Shown here: positions 7,735 through 16,556 of the stretch, piece after piece
How positions within the stretch are numbered: position 1 is the first letter of the stretch
How the letters are laid out: each line of letters begins with the position of its first letter
DNA from: JAFARZ01 sp035651595
Lineage (GTDB): Bacteria; Actinomycetota; Actinomycetes; Streptosporangiales; Streptosporangiaceae
NCBI GenBank assembly: GCA_035651595.1
Contig: DASRFJ010000354.1
Span: forward strand, 15,178-79,177
Direction: 5' to 3'
DNA length: 64,000 nt
Made by a program: the position numbers and the translations under genes
Notes under the pieces: model-generated
What the model saw: only the letters and a program-made list of their open reading frames with translations
What the model was told of the DNA's origin: nothing
Database searches by the model: none

Positions 7735-8484
7735 ATGCAAGCTCTCGGGATCGACATCGGCGGTACGGGCATCAAGGGCGCGCCCGTTGACGTGGCCGCC
7801 GGGAAGCTGCTGGCGGACCGGCAGAAGATCCCGACCCCGCGCCCCGCCAAGCCGGACGCGGTCGCCGATGTCGTGCATCAGCTCGCCACCGCGTTCAGCT
7901 GGTCCGGCCCGGTGGGCATCACGTTCCCCGGCGTGGTCACCGACGGCGAGATCCGCACCGCCGCGAACCTGGACCCCGACTGGATCGGCGTGGACGCGCG
8001 GGACCTGCTGGGCAAGGCCGCGGCCAACCCGGTCAAGGTGCTGAACGACGCGGACGCGGCCGGGGTCGCCGAGATGACCTTCGGCGCCGGGCTGGGCGTG
8101 CGCGGGACCGTGCTGATGCTGACGTTCGGCACCGGCATCGGCAGCGCGCTGTTCATCGACGGCATCCTCGTGCCGAACACAGAGTTCGGGCATATCGAGA
8201 TCCGCGGCAAGGACGCGGAGAAGCGGGCCTCCGAGCACGCCCGAGAGCTGCACGACCTGAGCTGGGGCAAGTGGGCCGGCCGGGTCGAGGACTACATGCG
8301 GCACATGGAGGCTCTGCTGTCGCCCGACCTGTTCATCATCGGCGGCGGCATCAGCAAGCAGTCCGACAAGTTCGTCCCGCTGCTGAAGGGCATCCGCGCC
8401 AAGATCGTGCCGGCCGCGATGCTCAACGACGCCGGCATCGTCGGCGCCGCGATGGCCACCGCCTCGGCGTATGCCGCTGAGTAG
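7735..8484 (+). CDS. ppgK: Polyphosphate glucokinase (ROK family)
   Basis: This 249-residue enzyme phosphorylates glucose, using polyphosphate and usually also ATP. It starts at the ATG at 7735 with the ROK phosphate-binding loop LGIDIGGTGIKG. GITFPGVV and RTAANLDPDWIG match the polyphosphate-glucokinase subgroup, and VLNDADAAGVAEM, MLTFGTGIGSALF and the EFGHIEI glucose-contacting segment follow. Length agrees with mycobacterial PPGK. It sits between hisI and hisF in the opposite direction, interrupting the his/trp gene order. The ATG has little leader sequence after a TACGCT hexamer. Confidence 0.92.
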   Translation: MQALGIDIGGTGIKGAPVDVAAGKLLADRQKIPTPRPAKPDAVADVVHQLATAFSWSGPVGITFPGVVTDGEIRTAANLDPDWIGVDARDLLGKAAANPVKVLNDADAAGVAEMTFGAGLGVRGTVLMLTFGTGIGSALFIDGILVPNTEFGHIEIRGKDAEKRASEHARELHDLSWGKWAGRVEDYMRHMEALLSPDLFIIGGGISKQSDKFVPLLKGIRAKIVPAAMLNDAGIVGAAMATASAYAAE

Positions 8485-8511
8485 CGACGCCGGCGCCCAG
8501 GGGGAGACGAC

Positions 8512-9276
8512 TCAGCGCACGGAGAGGCCGGCGGCTTGCAGCGCGCCTTTGACCTGGCCGATGCGCAGCGTACCGAAATGGAACACGCTCGCGGCGAGCA
8601 CCGCGTCCGCGCCTGCCTCGATGGCGGGCGCGAAGTGCGCGAGCGACCCGGCGCCGCCGCTGGCGATCACCGGAACCTCGACCACCCCGCGGATCAGCCG
8701 GATCAGCTCCAGGTCGAATCCGCCCGTGGTGCCGTCGGCGTCCATCGAGTTCAGCAGGATTTCCCCGGCGCCGAGCGAGACGGCGCGCCGCGTCCACTCC
8801 ACCGCGTCGATCCCGGTGCCGGTCCGGCCCCCGTGGGTGGTCACCTCGAACCCAGAGTCAGTGCCCGAGTCACTACGTCGCGCGTCCACCGACAGCACCA
8901 CGCACTGCGACCCGAACCGCTCGGCCGCTTCGCTCAGCAGCGCGGGCCTGGCCACCGCCGCCGTGTTCAGCGACACCTTGTCCGCCCCGGCGCGCAGCAG
9001 GCTGTCCACATCCGCGGCCGAACGCACCCCCCCGCCGACGGTCAGCGGAATGAATACCTGATCCGCGGTGCGGCGGACCACGTCGTACATGGTCTCCCGC
9101 GCGCCGCTGGACGCGGTGATGTCGAGGAACGTCAGCTCGTCGGCGCCTTCGGCGTCGTAGAACGCGGCCAGCTCGACCGGGTCGCCGGCGTCCCGCAGCG
9201 ACTGGAAGTTGACGCCCTTCACGACCCGGCCGCCGTCCACGTCCAGGCACGGAATAACCCGGACCGCGACGCTCAC
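8512..9276 (-). CDS. hisF: Imidazole glycerol phosphate synthase cyclase subunit
   Basis: This TIM-barrel enzyme uses ammonia from HisH to convert PRFAR into imidazole glycerol phosphate and AICAR. It has 254 residues. The catalytic aspartates are in VIPCLDVDGGRVVKG and LLNSMDADGT, and phosphate-binding loops include PLTVGGGVRS and VIASGGAGSL. The GTG start at 9276 overlaps the priA stop as GTGA. It is the last his gene of the minus-strand operon. Confidence 0.96.
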   Translation of the reverse strand: MSVAVRVIPCLDVDGGRVVKGVNFQSLRDAGDPVELAAFYDAEGADELTFLDITASSGARETMYDVVRRTADQVFIPLTVGGGVRSAADVDSLLRAGADKVSLNTAAVARPALLSEAAERFGSQCVVLSVDARRSDSGTDSGFEVTTHGGRTGTGIDAVEWTRRAVSLGAGEILLNSMDADGTTGGFDLELIRLIRGVVEVPVIASGGAGSLAHFAPAIEAGADAVLAASVFHFGTLRIGQVKGALQAAGLSVR

Positions 9277-10004
9277 TGAGCGCCACCGACCACAGCGAGC
9301 GCTTCCTCCAGGGTGAACGCGCCCGCGTACAGCGCCTTGCCGACGATGGCCCCCTCCACGCCGAGCGGCACCAGCGACGCCAGGGCACGCAGGTCGTCCA
9401 GCGACGATACTCCCCCGCTGGCGACGACCGGCGCCGAAGTCCGTGCGCACACGTCCCGCAGCAGCGCCACGTTCGGCCCGCGCAGCGTCCCGTCCTTCAA
9501 GACATCGGTCACCACGTACCGCGCGCAGCCCTCCGCGTCGAGCCGCGCCAGCACCTCGAACAGCTCGCCGCCCTCGGACGTCCAGCCGCGCGCCGCCAGC
9601 GTGGTCCCGCGCACGTCGAGCCCAACCGCGACCCGGTCGCCATGCCGCGCGATGACCGACCGCACCCAGGCCGGGTCCTCCAGCGCCGCGGTCCCGATGT
9701 TCACCCGGGCGCAACCAGTTGCCAGGGCACGTGCCAGCGACGCGTCGTCACGGATGCCGCCCGACATCTCGACCGCTACGTCCAGCTTCCCCACGACGGT
9801 GGCGAGCAGTTCCGCGTTCGACCCTCGCCCGAAGGCCGCGTCCAGGTCAACCAGGTGGACCCACTGCGCGCCCGCCCGCTGCCAGGCCAGCGCCGCCTCC
9901 ACCGGGTCACCGTACGAGGTTTCCGACCCGGCCGCGCCCTGCACCAGCCGCACCGCCTGGCCGGACGCCACGTCCACGGCCGGCAGCAGCTCCAGGACAC
10001 TCAC
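9273..10004 (-). CDS. priA: Bifunctional phosphoribosyl isomerase A (HisA/TrpF)
   Basis: This 243-residue TIM barrel isomerizes ProFAR in histidine synthesis and, in actinobacteria, also phosphoribosylanthranilate in tryptophan synthesis. The sequence is close to mycobacterial PriA: LLPAVDVASGQAVRLVQG with the catalytic Asp, MSGGIRDDASLARALATG, ARGWTSEGGELF with the Trp used in PRFAR binding, and YVVTDVLKDGTLRGPN with the second catalytic Asp. No separate trpF is visible in the window, consistent with dual function. Its GTG start overlaps the hisH stop and its stop overlaps the hisF start. Confidence 0.95.
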   Translation of the reverse strand: MSVLELLPAVDVASGQAVRLVQGAAGSETSYGDPVEAALAWQRAGAQWVHLVDLDAAFGRGSNAELLATVVGKLDVAVEMSGGIRDDASLARALATGCARVNIGTAALEDPAWVRSVIARHGDRVAVGLDVRGTTLAARGWTSEGGELFEVLARLDAEGCARYVVTDVLKDGTLRGPNVALLRDVCARTSAPVVASGGVSSLDDLRALASLVPLGVEGAIVGKALYAGAFTLEEALAVVGGAQ

Positions 10005-10666
10005 GACAGGCCCTCCACCCAGTTCGACAGCACCGTGAACCCCGCGTCGCCCGACTTCTCCGGATGGAACTGCGTCGCGGTCACGATCCCGTCCTCGACA
10101 GCGGCGACGAACGGCTCCCCGTGCGTCGTCCACGAGACGAGCCCGGGCACGCCCGACGCGTCCCGCACCCCGTAGGAGTGCACGAAGTAGAACCGCGTGT
10201 CCCCCGGCAGACCCGCGAACAAAGCGGAGCCATCAGGGACAGAGACGGTGTTCCACCCCATGTGCGGCAGCGGCAGCATCCCCGGATCCAGGCGTTCGAC
10301 GACGCCCGGCCACACCCCGCACCCCGCGGTGAGCACCCCGTGCTCGACGCCGGACGCGAACAGCACCTGCATCCCCACGCAGATGCCGAGCACCGGCCGG
10401 CCTTGCTCGATCCGCGACGCGATCAGCTTGTCCCCGCCGACCGAGACCAGCCCGGCCATGCAGGCCGCGAACGCCCCGACGCCGGGCACAACGAGCCCGT
10501 CGCACGCCAGCGCGGCGTCCCGGTCCGCGGTCACCTCGACCGAGGCCCCGGTCCGCGCCAGCGCCCGCTGTGCCGACCTCAGGTTCCCCGACCCGTAGTC
10601 GAGGATGATGATCTTTTTTTGTTCGCTCGCTCTGCTTATTGGCTCGCTCAGCTCGCCGGGGCTCAC
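10001..10666 (-). CDS. hisH: Imidazole glycerol phosphate synthase glutaminase subunit
   Basis: This class I glutamine amidotransferase supplies ammonia to HisF. The nucleophile Cys is in VLGICVGMQVLF, and the partner His-Glu pair is in TQFHPEKSG. The GTG at 10666 overlaps the hisB stop (GTGA), which supports it as the start. It leaves an unusual 17-residue leader before the family start KIIILDYGSGNL. That leader is encoded by AT-richer DNA with a run of seven adenines on the coding strand (7 T at 10614-10620). Otherwise length and motifs are normal. Confidence 0.94.
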   Translation of the reverse strand: MSPGELSEPISRASEQKKIIILDYGSGNLRSAQRALARTGASVEVTADRDAALACDGLVVPGVGAFAACMAGLVSVGGDKLIASRIEQGRPVLGICVGMQVLFASGVEHGVLTAGCGVWPGVVERLDPGMLPLPHMGWNTVSVPDGSALFAGLPGDTRFYFVHSYGVRDASGVPGLVSWTTHGEPFVAAVEDGIVTATQFHPEKSGDAGFTVLSNWVEGLS

Positions 10667-11253
10667 AGGACACCCTTGGTCGACGGGATCCCGCCGGCTC
10701 GCGGGTCGGGGGCGGCGGCGGCGCGCAGGGCGCGGGCGACGGCCTTGAACTGGGCTTCGACGATGTGGTGCGGGTTGCGGCCGTAGAGCACGGCGACGTG
10801 CAGGCAGATGCCGGCGGCGAAACCCATGGACTCCCAGATGTGCCGGGTCAGCGACGTGTCGTACGTCCCGATCAGCGGCGACATTCCGTCCGGCTCCGAA
10901 TGCACGACGTACGGCCGCCCGGACAGGTCGACCGCGGCCTGGACGAGCGTCTCGTCGAGCGGCACCAGCGCGTTCCCGAACCGGGCGATACCCGACTTAT
11001 CCCCCAGCGCCTCGCGCAACGCGGACCCCAGCGCGATCGCGGTGTCCTCCACCGTGTGGTGCGCGTCGATCTCCACGTCGCCCTTGGCCCGCACGGTGAG
11101 GTCAAGCGACCCGTGCTTGCCGAGCTGGGCCAGCATGTGGTCGAAGAACGGCACCCCGGTCGACACCTCGACCACCCCGATGCCGTCCAGGTCCAGCTCG
11201 ACCAGGATCTGTGTCTCGTGGGTGAGCCGCTCCACCCGCGCCGTCCGCCCCAC
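10663..11253 (-). CDS. hisB: Imidazoleglycerol-phosphate dehydratase
   Basis: This 196-residue monofunctional dehydratase carries the paired metal-binding histidine motifs GVPFFDHMLAQLGKHG, DAHHTVED, RHIWESMGF and GRNPHHIVEAQFK. The GTG start at 11253 shares one base with the hisC stop. The start is supported by the family N-terminus GRTARVERLTHETQI. It dehydrates imidazole glycerol phosphate in the cytoplasm. Confidence 0.96.
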   Translation of the reverse strand: MGRTARVERLTHETQILVELDLDGIGVVEVSTGVPFFDHMLAQLGKHGSLDLTVRAKGDVEIDAHHTVEDTAIALGSALREALGDKSGIARFGNALVPLDETLVQAAVDLSGRPYVVHSEPDGMSPLIGTYDTSLTRHIWESMGFAAGICLHVAVLYGRNPHHIVEAQFKAVARALRAAAAPDPRAGGIPSTKGVL

Positions 11254-12326
11254 TACGCAAGCACCTCCGTCAGCGCCGAACGGAACGCCGTCATCTCCTC
11301 CGGCGTCCCCACCGTCACCCGCAGCCAGGCCGGCGGCCCGACCTCGCGGATCAGCACCCCGCGGTCCAGCAGGCCCTGCCACGCGGCGCGCCGGTCGTCG
11401 AAGACCCCGAACAGCACGAAGTTGGCGTCCGAGTCCGCTACCGACAACCCCTGGTTCCGCAGCCACGACACCAGCGAGTCGCGCGTCTCCCGCAGCAGCG
11501 CCACGGTCGCCAGCGGCTCCGAACGGTGCTCCAACGCGGCCCGCGCCACCGCCTGGGTGACCGCGGAGAGATGGTACGGCAGCCGCACGATCAGCAGTTG
11601 CTGGATCAGCTCTGGCGACGCGGCCAGGTACCCGACCCGTGCCCCGGCCATCGCGAACGCCTTGGACATCGTCCGGGTCACCACCAGCCGCGGGTACCGG
11701 GGCAGCAGCGTCAGCGCGCTCGGCGTGCCGGTCCGCGCGAACTCGAAGTACGCCTCGTCCACCACGACGACGCCCGGCGCCGCCGCGCACACCGCCTCGA
11801 TCACGTCCAGCGGCATCGCGGTTCCGGTCGGGTTGTTCGGCGAGGTCAGGAACACGACGTCCGGCGCCGCGGACCGCACCGCCGCCGCGGCCCGCAAAGC
11901 CGAGATGCCGAAGTCCGGGTCCCGTGCCACAGGTACCCATGTCGTTGAGTTCACTCGGGAGAGAAGAGGATGCATGGAGTAGCTCGGCTCGAACCCCAGC
12001 GCCGTCCGCCCCGGCCCGCCGAACGCCTGGAGCAGCTGCTGAATCACCTCGTTGGACCCGTTCGCCGCCCAGACCCGCTCGCCGGTGAGCCCGTGCCCCA
12101 GGTAGTCTGCCAGCTCCTTGCGCAGCTCGACCGCGTCCCGGTCCGGGTACCGGTTCAGCCCGCCGGCGACCTGGCCGACCGCGTCCGCCACCGCCCGCAC
12201 CAGTGCGGCGCTCGGCGGGTACGGGTTCTCGTTGGTGTTCAGCCGCACCGCGACGTCGAGCTGTGGCGCGCCGTACGGCTCGAGACCTTCAAGGTCTTTA
12301 CGCAGAACGACATTCGCTGCTTCCAT
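11253..12326 (-). CDS. hisC: Histidinol-phosphate aminotransferase
   Basis: This 357-residue PLP aminotransferase converts imidazole acetol phosphate to histidinol phosphate. The conserved N-terminal substrate motif RLNTNENPYPPS, the FLTSPNNPTG loop, VVVDEAYFEF, and the PLP-lysine segment TRTMSKAFAMAGARVGYL are all present. The ATG at 12326 shares a base with the hisD stop (TGATG), typical of coupled translation. No anomalies are seen. Confidence 0.96.
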   Translation of the reverse strand: MEAANVVLRKDLEGLEPYGAPQLDVAVRLNTNENPYPPSAALVRAVADAVGQVAGGLNRYPDRDAVELRKELADYLGHGLTGERVWAANGSNEVIQQLLQAFGGPGRTALGFEPSYSMHPLLSRVNSTTWVPVARDPDFGISALRAAAAVRSAAPDVVFLTSPNNPTGTAMPLDVIEAVCAAAPGVVVVDEAYFEFARTGTPSALTLLPRYPRLVVTRTMSKAFAMAGARVGYLAASPELIQQLLIVRLPYHLSAVTQAVARAALEHRSEPLATVALLRETRDSLVSWLRNQGLSVADSDANFVLFGVFDDRRAAWQGLLDRGVLIREVGPPAWLRVTVGTPEEMTAFRSALTEVLA

Positions 12327-13663
12327 CAGGGCACTGCCTTCTTCCGGGGGGAGGCGTCCCCCCGGGACCCCCCTCGCACACGTACCGCGGCGACGTGCGC
12401 CGCGAGGTCTTCGGCCCCGCCGAGTGCGTCGATCAGCGGGGCGGTCGCGGCGAGCGTCTCCCGGTCGCACTCGATGACGTTGACCAGCCGGAGGAACGGG
12501 AACACCGACAGGCCGCTGGTGTGCCGCGCCGTGCCGCCGGTCGGCAGCACGTGATTGGACCCGGCGAGATAGTCGCCGAGCGACACCGGGGCGTACGCGC
12601 CGGCGAACACCGCGCCCGCGTTGCGCACCCGGGCCGCGACCTTGGCCGCGTCCCTGGTCTGGATCTCCAGGTGCTCCGGCGCCCACGCGTCCGATACGGA
12701 CAGCGCCGCGTCCAGGTCCGCGACCAGCACGCAGGCGGCCTGGCCGGCCAGCGCGGTCGTCACCCGCTCCCGGTGCCTGGTCAGCGGCAGCTGCCGCGCC
12801 AGCTCGTCGTCGACACCCGCGGCCAGAGCTTCGTCCGGCGTGATCAGCAGGCAGGCGGCCAGCTCGTCGTGCTCGGCCTGGGCGATCAGATCGGCCGCGA
12901 CATGGCTGGGGTCGGCGGTGTCGTCCGCGATGATCGCGACCTCGGTCGGGCCGTTCTCCCCGTCGGTGCCCACCACGCCGCGCAGCACCCGCTTGGCGGC
13001 CGCCACGTACACGTTCCCCGGCCCCGTGATCACGTCCACGGGCGCGCAGTCTTCGGTGCCGTACGCGAACATGGCCAGTGCCTGCGCGCCGCCGGCCGCG
13101 TGCACCTCGCGCACCCCGAGCAGCGCGCACGCCGCCAGCACCACCGGGTGCGGCAGGCCGTCCCGCTGCGGCGGCGACGCCACCGCTACCGCGGCCACGC
13201 CGGCGACCTGGGCCGGCACCACGTTCATCACAACCGAGGACGGGTAGGCGACCAGCCCGCCCGGCACGTACACCCCCGCGCGCGCCACCGGCACGAAGCG
13301 TCCCGTGACGGTAAGTCCGCCGGTCACCTGCGTGACGCCCTCGGCCGGCAGCTGGCCGCTGTGCACTCGGGTCGTGCGGCGGATGGCTTCTTCCAGCGCG
13401 GTCCTGACCGCGGGGTCGAGCGCGTCGAGCGCCGCGTCCAGCGCCTCGGCCGGCACCCGGGTCGTCGCCAGGTCGACCCCGTCGAACCGCCGGGTGTACT
13501 CGCGTACCGCCGCGGCGCCGCGATGCTTGACGTCCTCGCACAGCGGCCGGATCAGCTGGACCGCGGCCTCCACGTCGAGGGAGGCGCGCGGCAGCACGCC
13601 GTCCAGGGCGGTTCTGGTCAGTTCGCCGGGCGTACGCCCGCGCAGGTCGATACGCGAAATCAC
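12326..13663 (-). CDS. hisD: Histidinol dehydrogenase
   Basis: This 445-residue zinc enzyme oxidizes histidinol to histidine in two NAD-dependent steps. Recognisable segments are VPGGLVAYPSSVVMNVVPA, ITGPGNVYVAAAKR, ENGPTEVAIIADD, DLIAQAEHDELAA (zinc histidine) and SNHVLPTGGTARHTSGLSVF (catalytic histidine). It starts with GTG at 13663 and leads the overlapping hisD-C-B-H-priA-F series, 13 bases after the upstream membrane-protein gene, which may therefore be in the same transcript. Confidence 0.96.
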   Translation of the reverse strand: MISRIDLRGRTPGELTRTALDGVLPRASLDVEAAVQLIRPLCEDVKHRGAAAVREYTRRFDGVDLATTRVPAEALDAALDALDPAVRTALEEAIRRTTRVHSGQLPAEGVTQVTGGLTVTGRFVPVARAGVYVPGGLVAYPSSVVMNVVPAQVAGVAAVAVASPPQRDGLPHPVVLAACALLGVREVHAAGGAQALAMFAYGTEDCAPVDVITGPGNVYVAAAKRVLRGVVGTDGENGPTEVAIIADDTADPSHVAADLIAQAEHDELAACLLITPDEALAAGVDDELARQLPLTRHRERVTTALAGQAACVLVADLDAALSVSDAWAPEHLEIQTRDAAKVAARVRNAGAVFAGAYAPVSLGDYLAGSNHVLPTGGTARHTSGLSVFPFLRLVNVIECDRETLAATAPLIDALGGAEDLAAHVAAVRVRGGSRGDASPRKKAVP

Positions 13664-13676
13664 CTGGATAGCTTAC

Positions 13677-14201
13677 TCAGGGAGGCCCAGGGGCCGCGCG
13701 CACCGCAGACCCCTCGGGGTGCCTGCTGCCGACGGTCAGCGCGACGATGGCCGAGGCGACCAGCGGCCAGAAGGCCAGCGCGCTCTTGGCGCTCAGCCCC
13801 AGTGAGTCGTGGAAGAGGGTGCCGGCGGCGCTGGACGCGAGCTGGTGGTTGTAGGTGGACAGCCCGATCAGCCCCCCGATCCACATGGCGACGAAGGCGG
13901 CGAGGACCGCTCCGAGCACCACGCCGAGCGCGGCGAGCCAGCCGTCCCGGCGGACCAGGAACCGGCTGCCGGCGATCCCGGTGAGCAGGCCACCGACGGC
14001 GGTGATCCCGCAGAACCAGAGGTCGGCGACGATATACGCGCTGTCCTCGGCGTTCACCTGCTGGGCGGCCCCGGTTCCGACCTCCTGGAACAGCACCCGC
14101 GGCGCGACCGCACCCCAGATCAGGCCCGCGATGGCTCCGAGTACCGCGCTCCCGGCCAGCGCGATCACGAAGGCAGTCAGTCCGCGCTTCGTGCCCCTCA
14201 C
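13677..14201 (-). CDS. Four-span membrane protein upstream of hisD (possibly DUF2567 type)
   Basis: A 174-residue protein with about four hydrophobic segments (roughly residues 10-30, 60-80, 87-110 and 138-157). I chose the GTG at 14201 (VRGTKRGLTAFVIALAGS) because AGGAG lies 5 bases upstream; the open frame extends further without support. The VQNAEDSAYI-like extracytoplasmic loop and spacing resemble membrane proteins adjacent to hisD in other actinomycetes, which I tentatively place in DUF2567. No function is known. It is 13 bp from hisD and divergent from the next gene. Confidence 0.55.
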   Translation of the reverse strand: MRGTKRGLTAFVIALAGSAVLGAIAGLIWGAVAPRVLFQEVGTGAAQQVNAEDSAYIVADLWFCGITAVGGLLTGIAGSRFLVRRDGWLAALGVVLGAVLAAFVAMWIGGLIGLSTYNHQLASSAAGTLFHDSLGLSAKSALAFWPLVASAIVALTVGSRHPEGSAVRAAPGPP

Positions 14202-14307
14202 CCCACTCCTGGTCGGCAGGCAGGCCCTGGCCCGAGCCTGTCGGCAGTTTAGTCCGATCCGGCCGGGGAAGCCGGGAGGAGAGTTGTGAACCCCCTCGGA
14301 GGTAGCA

Positions 14308-14898
14308 ATGTCGACCGGAGCACTCATCGGCATCCTGATCGCCATCGTCGTCGTCGCCGCGATCGCCGTCGTCGTCTCGCTGGAAATGCGACGGGCCAGG
14401 CTGCGCCGCCAGTTCGGAGCCGAGTACACCCGCCTAGCAAAGGAGCTCGGCAGCGACCGCAAGGCAGACGCCGAACTGCGCTCCCGCCAGCGGCGCGCGG
14501 CCAAGCTGAACATCAGCCCGCTGTCCGACGCGCAGCAGGCCAAGTACACCCGCGACTGGACCGCCCTGCAGGAGCGTTTCGTCGACGCTCCGGCGGACGC
14601 CGTCGTCGGCGCGAGTGACCTCGTCGGGCGGGTGCTGCGGGACCGCGGCTACCCCGCCGAAGACGAGAACGAGGTCGCGGTCGCGCTGTCCGTGCACCAC
14701 CCGCGCGCGCTCGACCAGTACCGGCGCGGCCGGGACATCAGCCAGCGCTCAGCCGCGGTGTCCACCGAGGAGCTGCGCACCGGCATGCTGAGCTATCGCG
14801 CGCTCTTCCAGGACCTGACCGGCGGCAGGCCGGCGCAGAACGCCGCGCCGCGGACGCTGCTCAACCGGGTCACCACTCGCGTCCCGCAGGGGAGGTAA
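14308..14898 (+). CDS. Membrane-anchored protein of unknown function, paralogous to the next gene's C-terminus
   Basis: A 196-residue protein with one N-terminal membrane anchor (about residues 6-25) and a charged cytoplasmic domain. A good ribosome-binding site, GGAGG, precedes the ATG. The domain contains WTALQERFVDAPADAVVGAS and ends with STEELRTGMLSYRALFQDL. The same arrangement, W-x3-Q-x2-FVD-x-P ... TEELR-x2-M-x2-YR-x-L, recurs in the next protein, so the two probably arose by duplication. No catalytic motif is recognised. Confidence 0.65.
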   Translation: MSTGALIGILIAIVVVAAIAVVVSLEMRRARLRRQFGAEYTRLAKELGSDRKADAELRSRQRRAAKLNISPLSDAQQAKYTRDWTALQERFVDAPADAVVGASDLVGRVLRDRGYPAEDENEVAVALSVHHPRALDQYRRGRDISQRSAAVSTEELRTGMLSYRALFQDLTGGRPAQNAAPRTLLNRVTTRVPQGR

Positions 14899-14904
14899 CC
14901 GGAG

Positions 14905-15777
14905 ATGGACGAGCCACGTCACGGGACGATCGTCAGCGGCGAGGTCATCCCGCCGCAGACCTACCTGCACAAGGTCGCCGCGGCCAAGCGTGATGACCCG
15001 GCCGACGAGGCCGAGGAGAACACCGCCACCACGCCGGAGGACACTGCGGCGGAGGACACCGCGGCGGATCACGCCGGGCGCACCGGCGACATCGCCGACG
15101 ACACCGGCACGGCCGAGACGCACGACTTCCACGCCGCTGACGACGAGGATGACGACGACGGGTTCGCCGCGGACACCATCGCGATGCCCGCAGCCGCCGC
15201 AGAGCCGGACGCCGCGGAGACGGATGCGACGGAGAGCCGTGACCAGCGGGACGGCATCCTGGAGACGGACGCCGCGCGGGCAACCGCCGCGCAGCAGGAC
15301 ACCGGCGCGACGGCCAGCGCCGCGACCGACTCTGGGCTGACCGACGCCGGGCTGACCGACGCCGGGCAGGCCGACGCCGGGCAGGCCGACGCCGGCATGC
15401 ATGCCACGGACACCGCCGCCGTCGACGCGACTCGGCCTGACCTGGTCGCGCCGGAGGCCCCGGGCGCGGCCAAGCCACGCGAGGGACGGCCGGGTGACCT
15501 GCCGGTCCCGGAGGACGTGAGCCTGATCGGGGACGGTGCCGCCATCAGGGAGCAGTGGATGCGGGTCCAGGCGAGCTTCGTCGACGATCCGCGGGCCGCG
15601 GTGAGCGCCGCGGCCGGCGTCATCACCGACGCCGCCGCCCGGGTGGAAACCGCCGTGCGCGAGCGTCAGCGGGCGCTGCGCGACCGGTGGGACAGCGAAG
15701 GCCGCCCGGACACCGAAGAGCTGCGCGTCACCATGCAGCAGTACCGTCAGCTGCTGGAGCGGCTCGCCGCCCTGTAA
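14905..15777 (+). CDS. Acidic disordered protein with a C-terminal domain shared with its neighbour
   Basis: This 290-residue protein starts 6 bases after the preceding stop and is probably cotranscribed. Residues about 1-190 are a disordered, Asp/Ala/Thr-rich segment including an acidic run (DDEDDDDG) and four tandem 5-residue repeats (LTDAG, LTDAG, QADAG, QADAG). The last 90 residues form a helical domain, WMRVQASFVDDPRAAVSAA through TEELRVTMQQYRQLLERL, related to the end of the preceding protein. There is no membrane segment. The likely pairing is one anchored and one soluble partner; function unknown. Confidence 0.65.
   Translation: MDEPRHGTIVSGEVIPPQTYLHKVAAAKRDDPADEAEENTATTPEDTAAEDTAADHAGRTGDIADDTGTAETHDFHAADDEDDDDGFAADTIAMPAAAAEPDAAETDATESRDQRDGILETDAARATAAQQDTGATASAATDSGLTDAGLTDAGQADAGQADAGMHATDTAAVDATRPDLVAPEAPGAAKPREGRPGDLPVPEDVSLIGDGAAIREQWMRVQASFVDDPRAAVSAAAGVITDAAARVETAVRERQRALRDRWDSEGRPDTEELRVTMQQYRQLLERLAAL
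15334..15393 (+). repeat. Four tandem 15-bp repeats inside a coding region
   Basis: Units start GGGCTGACCGACGCC (twice) and then GGGCAGGCCGACGCC (twice). They encode the L-T-D-A-G/Q-A-D-A-G repeats of the acidic protein. The in-frame period means copy-number change would not break the gene. Confidence 0.9.
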
Positions 15778-15800
15778 CCAGTCGGCGCGTGCGGATGCCG

Positions 15801-16556
15801 TTAGGCTTGGCCGCCGTTGACCTTGATGTTCTGCCCGGTGATCCACCCGGCGCCGGGCTGGCACAGCAGGCCGATGGCGTCGGCGACGTCTTGGGGGGTG
15901 CCGAGGCGGCGCAGCGGCGACATCGTGCGCATGCGCTCGATGAGATCTTCTGTTTTGCCGCGGCGGAATGCGGCGGTGTCGATCGGGCCTGGTGAGATCA
16001 CGTTGACGGTGATCTGGCGTGCGCCGAGTTCCTGCGCGAGTGCCCGCGATAGCTGCTCGGCAGCGGCCTTGGTGGCGCTGTAGAGGCCATAGCCGGGCAG
16101 CGTCACAGAGGTGGACGAGCTTGACAGCGTGATGACCCGGCCGCCCGGAGACAACCGGGTCGCGGCTTCGCGGCAGGCCAGGAACACGCCGCGCAGGTTC
16201 GCGGCCACCGCTCGCTCGAAGTCGGCGTCGGTCAGCTCGATGACCGGCCCGAACACTCCGATCCCGGCGTTGTTGACCAGGACGTCGAGCCGCCCGAATC
16301 TGGCGTCGGCGGCATCGAACAGGTGCCGGACGGCGGCCGGGTCGCGGATGTCGGCCTGCACCACCAAGGCTTGGGAACCCTCGGCGCGGACGGCGGCCGC
16401 GGCGTGCTGCGCCGCCTGTGCGTCGGTGTCGTCCCGGTGGTTGACGACGATAGCGGCTCCCATGGCGGCTAGCCGGACGGCGATGGCCGTCCCGATCTCC
16501 CCGCCCGCGCCGGTGATGAGGGCGACGCGGCCGTCAAGATAACGCGCCGAGGTCAT
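15801..16556 (-). CDS. Short-chain dehydrogenase/reductase
   Basis: A 251-residue classical SDR: nucleotide-binding ALITGAGGEIGTAIAV near residue 12, NNAG at about 95, a serine segment LSSSSTSV, the catalytic Tyr-Lys pair in YGLYSATKAAAEQL, and ISPGPIDTAAF. The ARG/HRDD region after beta-2 suggests NADP(H) preference, which is an inference. It overlaps the stop of the upstream flavin enzyme (ATGA), so the two form an operon, both divergent from a TetR gene that probably controls them. Substrate unknown. Confidence 0.88.
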   Translation of the reverse strand: MTSARYLDGRVALITGAGGEIGTAIAVRLAAMGAAIVVNHRDDTDAQAAQHAAAAVRAEGSQALVVQADIRDPAAVRHLFDAADARFGRLDVLVNNAGIGVFGPVIELTDADFERAVAANLRGVFLACREAATRLSPGGRVITLSSSSTSVTLPGYGLYSATKAAAEQLSRALAQELGARQITVNVISPGPIDTAAFRRGKTEDLIERMRTMSPLRRLGTPQDVADAIGLLCQPGAGWITGQNIKVNGGQA

